A stretch of DNA of 41,667 bases from a virus: positions 1 through 41,667 of IMG/VR virus record IMGVR_UViG_3300033149_007232; one strand, 5' to 3'. Shown piece after piece: positions 15,689-24,090 of the stretch; position 1 is the stretch's first letter; each line of letters begins with the position of its first letter. A model generated the notes under the pieces. The model did no database searches, was not told where the DNA came from, and saw only the letters and a program-made list of their open reading frames with translations. The position numbers and the translations under genes were made by a program.

Positions 15689-17136
15689 AGGTTCATCTCC
15701 CGTAGCTTGAATCCGAGCTCTCTGTAATGTCTGAACCTCTGGATGGATCGGTTGTAGAACGTGCGCCCGAAATCATCCAGAAAATCGACCACAATGCCAG
15801 AACGTTTCTCTCCGCTGCGTCTCGTCACGCGCCCTGGGATTTGTATAGATTCTATAAGACCGGGAACTCCATCGGCGCGTATCACTACTTCGAGATTGGG
15901 CAAATCGAGACCTGTGTCCCAAATACTGGTACAAATGACCTTGGTCTTTTCACCACGTCTGAAACGATCTGCAGCAGCCAATACCTGAGCCTGATGCGTG
16001 ATGGGCCGGCAGCCTTCGGGGATCAGACCCTTGCGCTTCAATTGAGCCCACCGACCTTTTGTAAGGCTGCCGGGCCCATAGACGACATCGAACTCCGGAA
16101 GTTCCTGCTTTAAGTGGAATACATGCTCAAGATCATCCCGCGCTACGATGATTGTAGGCTTATCTGCATACTTGCGAGCAACCTGTGCAATAAACTGATT
16201 CCGCTGCTTATTGGCTATAATGCCAAGCTTTTGTCGTCGCAAATAGCTGTCATGATCGATCGGAGCCCCCGTTATTCGATAGATGTGCACTTCCACAGGA
16301 ACTATCAGCCCTTCCTCCACGGCCCGCCGATAGGTCAGATTGTAGATGATAGGGCCGAATAGCGCCTCTATGATCGGCTCTCTTCGGTCAAGCCGACCAG
16401 AAGGACTGGCGGTGAAGCCATACATATTTGCAGCATTGACTTGGCAGAGGTAGTCGCTTCTCTGCTCAGCTGCTGCCCCATGAACTTCATCGTAGAACAA
16501 AATCTGACAAGTATGGATCGGAGCCCGCAGAAGCGAACGGATATGGCAAATAGTGATTCTTGCGGGTTCGCTATGGCCGTGGACCTCTCCAAGACCGCTG
16601 ACCTCACTCCCGTAGATCTTAGTGAGATAGGAATACATAGCCGAAAGTGGAGCGATTTTATGTGATGTGATTATGATCTGTGTCGAAGGGAGAACCTCGC
16701 ATAGCTGTTGAATAAGAACAGTTTTGCCCGTAGCCGTGGCCATATTACAGATGCCGCAATCTGCGGCAAGCACTCGGCTCATGGCCTCGATCTGACAGGA
16801 TCTTGGTGGTGCGAGGAGCCTATCGAACTTCGGTTCTTCGATTTGTAAGCCTCTACGATCCTCGTAGTGAATCGTATAGCCATGCTCCTCCAGCTTTCGG
16901 CGTATGCGGCTTAGAAAGCCAGCCGGCACGATCATAAAAGATGGATCATCCTGGCACCGGGCAAAGAGGGCTTCATTGTTCGCACGAATTTGTATGTCGC
17001 CCTTACGAGGATCAAAGCTGGCTCGCTTCATCAGAAAGGTAAGTTCGACCTCCAATATTTGCGGAAATGGCCTCACGTAAAGAAGTCGGCCTCCACGATA
17101 TATCTCAACCGTGGAGCTTGTCTGTTTCGATGACAT
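15685..17136 (-). CDS. UvsW-like superfamily 2 DNA helicase
   Basis: I take ATG 17136 as the start because GGAG lies about 10 bases before it. An in-frame GTG at 17151 has no clear site. The product is 483 residues. It has an N-terminal about 110-residue domain, Walker A ATATGKT (133-139), DEVH box (216-219), motif III GFTASPSGR, motif V TSIWDTGLDLP and motif VI QIPGRVTRRSG. This set is of the UvsW/RecG-like SF2 helicases that regress forks and move branches, and in T4 control the switch to recombination-dependent replication. It overlaps the SbcC gene by about 30 bases. A general restriction-type DEAD helicase is the alternative. Confidence 0.85.
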   Translation of the reverse strand: MSSKQTSSTVEIYRGGRLLYVRPFPQILEVELTFLMKRASFDPRKGDIQIRANNEALFARCQDDPSFMIVPAGFLSRIRRKLEEHGYTIHYEDRRGLQIEEPKFDRLLAPPRSCQIEAMSRVLAADCGICNMATATGKTVLIQQLCEVLPSTQIIITSHKIAPLSAMYSYLTKIYGSEVSGLGEVHGHSEPARITICHIRSLLRAPIHTCQILFYDEVHGAAAEQRSDYLCQVNAANMYGFTASPSGRLDRREPIIEALFGPIIYNLTYRRAVEEGLIVPVEVHIYRITGAPIDHDSYLRRQKLGIIANKQRNQFIAQVARKYADKPTIIVARDDLEHVFHLKQELPEFDVVYGPGSLTKGRWAQLKRKGLIPEGCRPITHQAQVLAAADRFRRGEKTKVICTSIWDTGLDLPNLEVVIRADGVPGLIESIQIPGRVTRRSGEKRSGIVVDFLDDFGRTFYNRSIQRFRHYRELGFKLREMNL

Positions 17137-19060
17137 GATCAAAGACTCCACTCTGTTTGAGGCTATCGTGGTGCGTGCTCAGAATAAGCTGCCTCCCACT
17201 CCTGTTGCAGTAGTTTTGCACGCTTTGAAGCAGCTGCACGAGCTCCTCGACAGCTTCCGATGAAAGGAAAGCTGTCGGCTCATCAAGCACAAGCAGGCCT
17301 ACCTCTGGCAGAAACAACTCCCAAGCAGCCAGCGCGAATGCTATAGCCACGAGAGTCTTCTGACCTCCGCTAAGCCGCTTGCCATGAATCTGGAACTCCT
17401 GCCCTTCCGGACGAAAGACCGGCTCGAATTCTTCATTCAGCCAGAGCTGGAAAGGTAGCTGCAGCTCAGATACCTTCCGCTCGAGAATTTTGTTGAGCTG
17501 CGAAAGCATCCTGCGCGACAAAGCGGCTGGCAGCGCATCTTTGTGCAGGATGCTGGCTGCCTCCGATAGAAGCTCACGATACCTGGAATCCAGCTTATAC
17601 TGAATCTGCTTGCGCTGCAAGACAGAAATCTCGGCTCCAAGGGCCGAAAGGCGGGACGAAGCCACATCCCTCTGCGCCCTCATCGTATCGATTTTGCGCT
17701 TCCGCTCAAGAAGCGACGATAGCTCGGCTTGAGCCTGTTCGGCCTGCCTCTGCGCTGCGCTCGCTTCTTTCCTGAGCCGTGTAGCTTCGTCCTGCAGCCG
17801 CGTCAGTTCCCGCTCGATCGTCACCCTACGCGTCTGAACTTGATCGAGCTCACGTTTTGCAGCTAGAAGGTCAAGAATCTTCTGTTTGCGCTGTTGAAGC
17901 TCCGTGAGGCGCTGGCTCAAACGCTTTACGTGTATGGCCTCTTCTATGCGTTTCATAGCCAGAAGAGCTTCTTCCGCTTGCTCGCCGATAGCGCTTATGC
18001 CGCCTCTTGAGAAGATTGAGCCACACAACACGCACCGATCCTTAAGCAGAGGAAAGCTGCATATAGGACAGGCCTGTTCTTCGAGCTCTGAGAGGCGCTG
18101 CGCCTCTGCCGTAAGCGCAAGATGACGATAGTGAAGTCGCTGTTTGCGCAGATTGATTTCGAGCTCTTCCGCGCTTTGCTCAAGCAGCTCTGGGTCTGTT
18201 TCCAACTGTTCGCTGAGCTCGGCATGATCGTTCAATGTTAACTCAATCTCACCAAGCTCAGCCTCTAACGCCGTCGGATCAACATCCAAAAGGCGCTGCT
18301 GGAGCGCCTTCTCGGCAGTTTCGAGCTGTATTTTCTCTTTCTGCAAGCTATCGAGTTGCTGCTCGACTTCACAAAGCTTATCTCCAGCCTTCGTGGCCCT
18401 CAGAGCTTCCGTAAGTTCAGCTATTTTCTGTTCCAATGCCGGAAGCTCCTTTTCTTCGGCAGCAATAGCCTCGCTCAGCGAAGCCATCGTGTTCTTCAAC
18501 CTCTCCTGCTCTTCAAGTGCGCGTCCGAGAGGCTCGCTGAAATCCTGCACGGTGATGGTGCTGAGCTGCTGCATAATAAGATCGCGTAGGCCTTGCAGTC
18601 GCTTGAGACCGAAGAGCCGCTGCAACGCATCCTTGCGTTGGGAAAGAGGCCCGAAGAGCATGGATGCGAATTCGCCTTGCCGCAGAAAGGATACTTGCTG
18701 CAGCGCCTCCACAGGCGCTCCGAGGAGCTCTTCGAGCCTTTTGTATCCTTCAGACGCTTTGTAGCTTCGACCGTCTATTTCAAGCTGAACGGCCGGTTGT
18801 CCAAGTTTGCGAAGTATCTGCACGTTGCTGTCTCCGGCTTCAAGCTCAAGAGCTATTTCACCCTCAGGCTGGCCCCAACGCAGCATGTCGGACAGCGATG
18901 CATTCGACGCGCGCCCAACAAGCAAAAGCTCGATCGCCGACAATACATTCGATTTGCCTGAACCGATTGATCCGACGACTCCTATCAAATTTCCGTCGAA
19001 GCGGATCGTCGTGTCTCGAAACTGACAGTAGTTAACCAGCCTTAGGAGCTTGAGCCGCAT
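17105..19060 (-). CDS. SbcC/Rad50 (T4 gp46-like) recombination ATPase
   Basis: I take ATG 19060 as the start: GGGAGGAG lies 6 bases upstream, and the protein then begins MRLKLLRLVNYCQFRD, a standard Rad50 opening. The 651-residue protein has Walker A GSIGSGKS (30-37), a Q-loop region, two coiled-coil arms, and a hook with two Cys pairs: C331-P-I-C334 and C343-V-L-C346. The signature motif is LSGGQKT (563-569), Walker B is LLVLDEPT (589-596), and the H-loop is STHH. It would form the ATP-driven clamp of the nuclease complex with the SbcD gene just upstream (29-base overlap). The arms are short, as in gp46. Confidence 0.92.
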   Translation of the reverse strand: MRLKLLRLVNYCQFRDTTIRFDGNLIGVVGSIGSGKSNVLSAIELLLVGRASNASLSDMLRWGQPEGEIALELEAGDSNVQILRKLGQPAVQLEIDGRSYKASEGYKRLEELLGAPVEALQQVSFLRQGEFASMLFGPLSQRKDALQRLFGLKRLQGLRDLIMQQLSTITVQDFSEPLGRALEEQERLKNTMASLSEAIAAEEKELPALEQKIAELTEALRATKAGDKLCEVEQQLDSLQKEKIQLETAEKALQQRLLDVDPTALEAELGEIELTLNDHAELSEQLETDPELLEQSAEELEINLRKQRLHYRHLALTAEAQRLSELEEQACPICSFPLLKDRCVLCGSIFSRGGISAIGEQAEEALLAMKRIEEAIHVKRLSQRLTELQQRKQKILDLLAAKRELDQVQTRRVTIERELTRLQDEATRLRKEASAAQRQAEQAQAELSSLLERKRKIDTMRAQRDVASSRLSALGAEISVLQRKQIQYKLDSRYRELLSEAASILHKDALPAALSRRMLSQLNKILERKVSELQLPFQLWLNEEFEPVFRPEGQEFQIHGKRLSGGQKTLVAIAFALAAWELFLPEVGLLVLDEPTAFLSSEAVEELVQLLQSVQNYCNRSGRQLILSTHHDSLKQSGVFDHVIETDKLHG

Positions 19061-20039
19061 ACCACTCCTCCCTGAACCTTTGCAGAGTAACTGTGGGCTC
19101 GTTAGACACAAGGAGCTCTTCAAGCAGTCGCTTGAGAGCTTCGTCCTGCGTAAATTCACCGATAAGCCCATCAAACGTCTCCGGTCGCACTTCTACTTTC
19201 TGGATCGGAACAGAAGATGGAAGCGCCCTACGAACAATTTTGATGTCCGGATAGCTTTGTTCGAGTCGCTGCACATGCTCGGCGCATTGAGGCTCGTAAT
19301 CTACAAACAGCACACAGCCTGCCGGCAAAGGCGGGATATTCGGCTCCGTTCCGGCTCGGAGCACGATTCTCCAAAGCGGACGGACGAGAGGGAGGGTGAT
19401 ATATTCGAAGCCTGCATCGCTATACTTCAAGGCGGTGGAGTCTTTACCTATCTCCGCTCGACTCTGTGGAAATAGCGAGCCAACATAGTAAAGACAGCGT
19501 GAAGCATCAAGCCGAAGCACCTCCGCGATATGCCAATCCCCGGAAACTACAGATCGAACATTGGGTGGAATCCAGCTCTCATCGAGCGTCCACGATATAG
19601 GCCCACCGAGGCTCCGAGCAAGCTGATGCATAACCAGAATATCTATCGGGCCAAGCTCGGCGATCTGCTCCAGCGCAGCTTTAAGCTGAGTTCTAGGGCG
19701 ATAGCTCAATCCCGCAAGAGTGACACCATCAAGATAAACCGTCTTCATGTCGAGGAGCTCACCTTTTATGCCTGGCACGGTTATCCAGGGCGGATTAGCC
19801 AGTTCATGTTGCCCCTCGATTACAAGAACTCGACCTTCAAAATTCGAGAGAATTTCCTGATAACGCTTCAAGCTATACGATGTTGGAGGATCGAAAACGT
19901 CTCCTGCCAACACCAAATGCGCCTGCTCGTTTGAAGCTCGTTCTACAAGCTGTTCAAACTGCCTAAACGTGTCATCTTCGAGATCGAGATGAGCCCAAAC
20001 TCTCCGCTTGAGGTGGATATCACCTGCAAAGAAAATCAT
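19032..20039 (-). CDS. SbcD/Mre11 (T4 gp47-like) nuclease
   Basis: A 335-residue calcineurin-like phosphoesterase. It has GDIH (6-9), GDVFD (46-50), H138 in ILVMHQLA, and GDWH (167-170). The third motif, normally GNHD, reads GQHE (76-79), a change at the metal-binding Asn and at the acid. The C-terminal 150 residues hold the capping and Rad50-binding regions. With SbcC it would process double-strand ends to start phage recombination. GAGAGGGAGGG precedes the ATG. If the GQHE change alters metal binding, the nuclease could be weakened or specialised. Confidence 0.9.
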   Translation of the reverse strand: MIFFAGDIHLKRRVWAHLDLEDDTFRQFEQLVERASNEQAHLVLAGDVFDPPTSYSLKRYQEILSNFEGRVLVIEGQHELANPPWITVPGIKGELLDMKTVYLDGVTLAGLSYRPRTQLKAALEQIAELGPIDILVMHQLARSLGGPISWTLDESWIPPNVRSVVSGDWHIAEVLRLDASRCLYYVGSLFPQSRAEIGKDSTALKYSDAGFEYITLPLVRPLWRIVLRAGTEPNIPPLPAGCVLFVDYEPQCAEHVQRLEQSYPDIKIVRRALPSSVPIQKVEVRPETFDGLIGEFTQDEALKRLLEELLVSNEPTVTLQRFREEWYAAQAPKAG

Positions 20040-20060
20040 CCCTCCCTCTCTCCTTTGCCT

Positions 20061-21044
20061 TTATACGGCGAGAACTTCAAGAGCCCGCTGCTTGAACTGC
20101 TTTGCAGACCCAAACCAAATCGAGTGCACCCGGTTCTCCTCTTTACTCGCGTAGCGGCTCTTCCGAGTACGCCTCTCGTGATCGCACCACTCTATGATTG
20201 CATTCCAAAGCCCATAAGCCGTGCCACGAACGCCCGGCTTGTCCAGTCCTCGTCCTCCTCCATCAAAGAGCTGCAAGATCGAGGACTGAGCATTCTGGCG
20301 TATTGTCTGGCCTCGTTTCGAGTCGGCTTCCGGGAAGAGCTCATCGAGAACTGCTTTTGCCCCCTGAGTGGTAAGGTCCCTAGAGCTGAGAACTGATGCG
20401 AGCTCATTATACCTTTGATTATAAACATCCGACAACTGGAGGACCTTTCGTGCTTGATTGATTTTCGTGTAAATGTCGCCAGTATGAACAATCCTTACTG
20501 ACTGAACGGCCTGCTCGAGAGCGAGATTGACTGTATTCATACAGACGACTCTGATGAGAGTATTCGCCACGATACAGGATTTGGTCCCATCATGGCTCGA
20601 AGTTGCAAGGATATATGGCACGTGTGGGTCATCTTTCACAGGCTCTATTGGCTCAGGACGCTGCGCCATGAGCCAAATGATTTTACCTCCCCTGAGCTCT
20701 CCGGCCGTTCTGTAGATTGCCTGACGCGAACCGATGAGCGTGTCCATGAAATCAAACAGCTGCCAGTTCTGGATCGGACGATAGCCCACGCCAACCACGC
20801 CAAGAGGAGCATGCGAGTCAGCACGCACAACGGCGCGCTTGTCCGTGATAGCAACATGGTCGTCTTCGTGCACTGCTTCGAGCGACCACAGCTCGACTTC
20901 CCAATTGAGCCTAGCTGTTTCGAGAGCTTCTTTCGCCGTGAGCGCCTTATCCACGGCTGTGCCCAATCCATGCCAAGGAGCTCCATCTTCCTTGACATAA
21001 AACATCTTTGCGCCTTTTTCGTCAAACGAAAGCTCGTGCGGCAT
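20061..21044 (-). CDS. DUF932 family protein
   Basis: I take ATG 21044 as the start because AAGGAGGAAGCA lies directly upstream. The longer reading frame begins further up inside the hairpin region. The 327-residue product matches the DUF932 (phage/plasmid-like protein) pattern: the front part reads APWHGLGTAVDKALTAKEAL, followed by AVVRADSHAPLGVVGVGYRPI, then ILATSSHDGTKSCIVANTLIRVVCMNT. The family occurs in phages, plasmids and some defence islands, and its biochemical role is not established. The gene heads the recombination cluster, directly before SbcD, so a role in DNA replication or repair is plausible. Confidence 0.85.
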   Translation of the reverse strand: MPHELSFDEKGAKMFYVKEDGAPWHGLGTAVDKALTAKEALETARLNWEVELWSLEAVHEDDHVAITDKRAVVRADSHAPLGVVGVGYRPIQNWQLFDFMDTLIGSRQAIYRTAGELRGGKIIWLMAQRPEPIEPVKDDPHVPYILATSSHDGTKSCIVANTLIRVVCMNTVNLALEQAVQSVRIVHTGDIYTKINQARKVLQLSDVYNQRYNELASVLSSRDLTTQGAKAVLDELFPEADSKRGQTIRQNAQSSILQLFDGGGRGLDKPGVRGTAYGLWNAIIEWCDHERRTRKSRYASKEENRVHSIWFGSAKQFKQRALEVLAV

Positions 21045-21074
21045 TGCTTCCTCCTTGTTGATAGCAAACATAGA

Positions 21075-21098
21075 GGGAGGGGCCTTGCGGCCCCTCCC
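21075..21098 (-). terminator. Strong GC-rich hairpin upstream of DUF932
   Basis: GGGAGGGGCC (21075-21084) and GGCCCCTCCC (21089-21098) form a perfect 10-base-pair stem with a 4-base loop. It sits between the stop at 21140 and the DUF932 start at 21044. On the minus strand it is followed by TCTATGTTTGC, so there is no proper U-tract. A weak or factor-assisted terminator, an mRNA-stability element or an attenuator are all possible. Confidence 0.55.
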
Positions 21099-21139
21099 CC
21101 AACCTATCAAGTAGGCCTGGTATTTTTTGAGTTCACGAT

Positions 21140-21886
21140 TTATCCCAGGTCCCACTTGATGAAGCGTTGCTGACCGACCACTGAGCCGTCAGCAACTTCC
21201 TGAAGGCGCGGCACATACGTGAGCCGCGCGAAGATTGGGACATCTGGCGGAACTCGGATGGCCCAGAATGGGGCCATCCAAAGTTCATTCTCTCCGAACG
21301 TCTTCTTAGCTCCTGCAAGGTAGAACTTCCACAGACGCTCGGTCAGTTGCTCATGCCCAGCGCCTAGGAAGTCCCGAATGGTACTAAGAACGGTTGCGTC
21401 TTCTTTAGCCTCTTCAGGAATTTCAGGTGCTTCCACCTTCTCGAAGAGATCGTCCACGTCCGTCCTCAGGCCTGTTGGCATGCGGTACGGACTTTTCATG
21501 ACAAAGAATTCCGGCCACCGCGGCTCGTTGACGGGCTGCGGCTCCTCTTCCTCCAGTATCTGACGAATCTCATCCTGCCAGATACCGCAGCTCGTCGATG
21601 GCGTCTCCAGGACAAACGAGCGTTGGAGACGCTCGGCCCTTTCCCCGGGTGCGACAGTGCGTTTATTTACTATCGCGCCCCGACGCGGGCCGTTCTTGAT
21701 CTCCAGGAACTCATTTGAGCCTATTATGAGCTCCTGAGATCCAGGGTTCCTCACAATCGGATAGAGACGCACAAGATGCTTGTCGCCTCGCTCCTGGATC
21801 GTGAAGACCCGAACATGCGGGGCTCCGAAAGCACGAGAGCCTTTGACGGCGCCCCATTCCGACCGAGGAAGAATGCCCATAAGCAT
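21140..21886 (-). CDS. Hypothetical protein
   Basis: A 248-residue protein with an AAGGAGGAGGTG leader before the ATG. The first 110 residues are mixed alpha/beta (HVRVFTIQERGDKHLVRLYP). The middle is Glu/Pro-rich (EEEEPQPVNEPRWPEF; EKVEAPEIPEEAKED), and the end is beta-rich with Trp/Pro (ELWMAPFWAIRVPPDVPIF). The sequence SPYRMPTGLRTDVDDL suggests a conserved surface. I recognise no family. It lies between the small membrane protein and DUF932 at the front of the replication operon. In phages with this order such genes are often early host-takeover or DNA-processing functions. Confidence 0.7.
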   Translation of the reverse strand: MLMGILPRSEWGAVKGSRAFGAPHVRVFTIQERGDKHLVRLYPIVRNPGSQELIIGSNEFLEIKNGPRRGAIVNKRTVAPGERAERLQRSFVLETPSTSCGIWQDEIRQILEEEEPQPVNEPRWPEFFVMKSPYRMPTGLRTDVDDLFEKVEAPEIPEEAKEDATVLSTIRDFLGAGHEQLTERLWKFYLAGAKKTFGENELWMAPFWAIRVPPDVPIFARLTYVPRLQEVADGSVVGQQRFIKWDLG

Positions 21887-21966
21887 GGTGCACCTCCTCC
21901 TTCAAAAAAGAAATGGAACCAAACGACTGGACGCTCAACAGTCTAAGGACTACCATGGAAGTAGGG

Positions 21967-22137
21967 CTATACAAGCTCCGGCAAAGAATCGAACAGGAAA
22001 GAAGCTCCTGCAAAGCCGAGGGAAATGAAAAACAGCCCTACATACCATGGTGGCACGAAGAATCCTACGATCATGAACGCCATAGAACAGAAGCCAATCC
22101 AGCTGGGTAGTTCGTATATACCCGTATCTCCCTTCAC
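21967..22137 (-). CDS. Small two-helix membrane protein (56 aa)
   Basis: I take GTG 22137 as the start because AGGAGGT lies 7 bases upstream. A longer reading from GTG 22200 has no such site. The 56-residue product has a short polar front (KGDTGIYELPS) and two hydrophobic stretches, WIGFCSMAFMIVGFF and WYVGLFFISLGFAGASFLF, separated by VPP. A small protein with two membrane segments and short ends could be a holin or a superinfection-exclusion protein. No endolysin is adjacent, so holin is only a possibility. It is the first gene of the replication operon, and the start of TerL lies 63 bases away on the other strand. Confidence 0.7.
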   Translation of the reverse strand: MKGDTGIYELPSWIGFCSMAFMIVGFFVPPWYVGLFFISLGFAGASFLFDSLPELV

Positions 22138-22200
22138 GGCCGCACCTCCTGGCCGTAAAAACAGCCATAGAGGGTTGGCGCGTCTCCATCCGTATCGCAC

Positions 22201-23889
22201 GTGCTACCTATAACCATGATGACGAAACAGATAGCCACCAATATAAATGCTCGTTCGAGCATGCTTCCTTTTCTCCAGTTGATCAACTTAAAGGGGAAGC
22301 CTTATTCGCTTGAAGGATTTCGGCCTTTTGTGCCGATGTTTAAGGCCTCCCCTTCCAGGCGGACTACCTGGAAGACGGGACGGCAGCTGGGCAAAACAAC
22401 CGGCCTCAGCGCCCAAGCCCTTCTCCAGGCCTCCCTGATCCCACAGCTGCAAATCCTGATTGTAACTCCGTTTTACAATCAGGCTCACGAGCTTGCAGCT
22501 CACAGGATCAATCCAATGATCGCCGACAGTCCCTTCGTGCAATCACTTCTTGCTGATGACAGCAAGAAGCTAATGGAGCATAGCTTCAAGCATGGGAGCA
22601 GAATACTCATCTCCCATATCTTGAAAAATCCGCTCCGCGTGAAGGGCATTAGCGCAGATGTTCTACTCGTCGACGAGTCACAGGATATGGATGAACAAAT
22701 GATGCCTACGGTGTATTCCTGCCTCGACGCGAGTTCGCTCGGCATTTACCAGTTTGTGGGCGTCCCAACAACCAGCTCTTGCTTTCTTATGGAGCTATGG
22801 CGGGACAGTTCGCAGGCTGAATGGGCTGTGCCCTGTCCATCCTGCGGTTACTGGAATATACCGAGCAAAGATCAAGATCTGTTCAAGATGATAGGCCCAA
22901 AAGGCCCCATCTGCGCTAAATGTGGAAGCAGAGTCTATCCTGATAGCTCGAAGGCCTGTTTCGTGCACGCCCGGCCTGAACGTCGCCTCAAACATGCGGG
23001 CTACCACGTTTCCCAAATTCTTCTACCCATGCATTATAAATATGAACACAAATGGGAAGAGCTTTTGGAAAAACAACGCATCCTTCCCGAGTACCAGTTT
23101 GTCAACAACATTCTGGGTGAAGATTTTGACTTGGGATCCCGCCCGCTTACCTTAGAGGACATCAAGGCCGCATGTGCGCTGCCGCCTCTTGACTATAATC
23201 AGGCAAAGTCTCGATTAAGCGGCTATGAATTTACCGCCTTGGGTGTAGACTGGGGTGGCAAAGGCTTGGCCGCAGGACTTTCCAGAACTGCTATCGCTGT
23301 CATTGGAAAGCCCAAAGGTAAGCTCGAGTTTCATCTCCTGTGGGGCAAAATTTTTCGGCTTACGGTACCACCGGAGATGGAAATTGCCGAAATAGAACGG
23401 ACCTTCAAGGATTTCCGTTGCGGGCTTCTTGCCCACGATATGTTAGCAGGTCCGCTCTACGAAACCTACCTCAGACAGCAGACATCAATTCCGCAGCAGT
23501 TTATTCGTGGTGTAGCCCACGAATGGATTTCACCAGCAAAAGCCATCATCCGTCGAGCCACTTCGCCGCTTTATCCCTATGGCTACTATCAGCTCGACAA
23601 GACGAGATCCATTCTGCTGATGATAATGGCCATAAAACGCAAGAAGCTCCTGCTGCCGGCCTATCAAAGCATAGAAGAACTCGCGTCGGACCTTCTTGCA
23701 TGTGAACTTTCCACGTCAGAACGTGCTTCTGACGTGCTATTAGTTAGAAGAGCGGCTAACGAATCTGATGACTTCGCTATAGCCCTAAATCTGGCTCTGC
23801 AAGTCGTGATCTGGAAATATCACGCTGTCGAGGCTATTCTCGGCGGTCCTCCAGATCTCAAAACCTTACTGCCAGAGGAAGGCGTCTGA
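22201..23889 (+). CDS. Terminase large subunit (TerL) with zinc ribbon
   Basis: The only plus-strand gene, 562 residues if read from GTG 22201. ATG 22216 or 22219 are alternatives, and none has a clear ribosome binding site. The ATPase has Walker A GRQLGKTT (60-67) and Walker B VLLVDE (154-159) followed by SQDMDEQ. A zinc ribbon, C212-P-S-C215 and C238-A-K-C241, is inserted before the nuclease domain, which begins with GVDWGGKG (D350) and ends with a second acidic cluster (NESDDFAIAL). The enzyme packages DNA into the capsid through the portal. It is read against all its neighbours and followed by a clear plus-strand terminator. Confidence 0.9.
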   Translation: MLPITMMTKQIATNINARSSMLPFLQLINLKGKPYSLEGFRPFVPMFKASPSRRTTWKTGRQLGKTTGLSAQALLQASLIPQLQILIVTPFYNQAHELAAHRINPMIADSPFVQSLLADDSKKLMEHSFKHGSRILISHILKNPLRVKGISADVLLVDESQDMDEQMMPTVYSCLDASSLGIYQFVGVPTTSSCFLMELWRDSSQAEWAVPCPSCGYWNIPSKDQDLFKMIGPKGPICAKCGSRVYPDSSKACFVHARPERRLKHAGYHVSQILLPMHYKYEHKWEELLEKQRILPEYQFVNNILGEDFDLGSRPLTLEDIKAACALPPLDYNQAKSRLSGYEFTALGVDWGGKGLAAGLSRTAIAVIGKPKGKLEFHLLWGKIFRLTVPPEMEIAEIERTFKDFRCGLLAHDMLAGPLYETYLRQQTSIPQQFIRGVAHEWISPAKAIIRRATSPLYPYGYYQLDKTRSILLMIMAIKRKKLLLPAYQSIEELASDLLACELSTSERASDVLLVRRAANESDDFAIALNLALQVVIWKYHAVEAILGGPPDLKTLLPEEGV

Positions 23890-23902
23890 TTTCGACATAG
23901 CA

Positions 23903-23932
23903 AAACAAAAAGAAGGGTACTAACGTACCCTT
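23903..23932 (-). terminator. Intrinsic terminator facing the 3' end of TerL
   Basis: An 8-base-pair stem, AAGGGTAC / GTACCCTT (23913-23920 and 23925-23932), with a 4-base loop. On the minus strand it is followed by CTTTTTGTTTTG. The U-tract exists only on the minus-strand side, so it stops transcription coming from the right before it enters TerL antisense. Confidence 0.75.
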
Positions 23933-23943
23933 CCTTACGAGCT

Positions 23944-23997
23944 GGTCTTCTTCTCTTTCCTCCAAAGTATGGGAAGGAGAAGAAGACCAATTTTTTT
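23944..23997 (+). terminator. Intrinsic terminator of the terminase gene
   Basis: GGTCTTCTTCTC (23944-23955) pairs with GAGAAGAAGACC (23977-23988), extended inward by further pairs (CTTTCC-type with GGGAAG). It is followed on the plus strand by AATTTTTTT. It lies 55 bases after the TerL stop. Read from the minus strand, the same hairpin is the central stem of the candidate RNA at 23903-24019. Confidence 0.85.
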
Positions 23998-24017
23998 ATC
24001 CCAGAGACAAAAACCTA

Positions 24018-24054
24018 CTCACTTTACTATAAGCTCTTTTCAGGCAAAATTTAG
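24018..24054 (-). promoter_or_regulatory. Promoter-like element, copy 1 (CTAAAT-17-TATAGT)
   Basis: On the minus strand, CTAAAT (24054-24049) is followed after exactly 17 bases by TATAGT (24031-24026), continuing as TATAGTAAAGTGAG. The same two boxes, the same spacing and the same downstream AAAGTGAG occur at 32101-32137. TATAGT is a fair -10 box, but CTAAAT is not a sigma70 -35. The CTAAAT box is partly inside the terminator stem of the preceding operon. Confidence 0.55.
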
Positions 24055-24082
24055 CCCCTCTCCTAGAGGTTGAGAGGGGCTA
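24050..24082 (-). terminator. Terminator after the 26164-24105 operon
   Basis: TAGCCCCTCTC (24052-24062) and GAGAGGGGCTA (24072-24082) form a perfect 11-base-pair stem with a 9-base loop. It starts 23 bases after the stop codon of the gene ending at 24105. On the minus strand the run after the stem is AATTTTGCC, a short U-tract. Confidence 0.75.
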
Positions 24083-24090
24083 GCTTTATT

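Larger units (their letters stand above)
23903..24019 (-). ncRNA. Candidate structured small RNA, about 115 nt
   Basis: This non-coding block lies between a minus-strand promoter-like element (24018-24054) and a minus-strand intrinsic terminator (23903-23932). No reading frame of use is present. The predicted transcript is dominated by a long hairpin (12 base pairs plus an inner extension, 23944-23988), followed by the terminator stem. The promoter element is shared with the block at 32101-32137. Its function is unknown. A simpler reading is that the hairpins only serve as back-to-back terminators between convergent genes. Confidence 0.4.
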
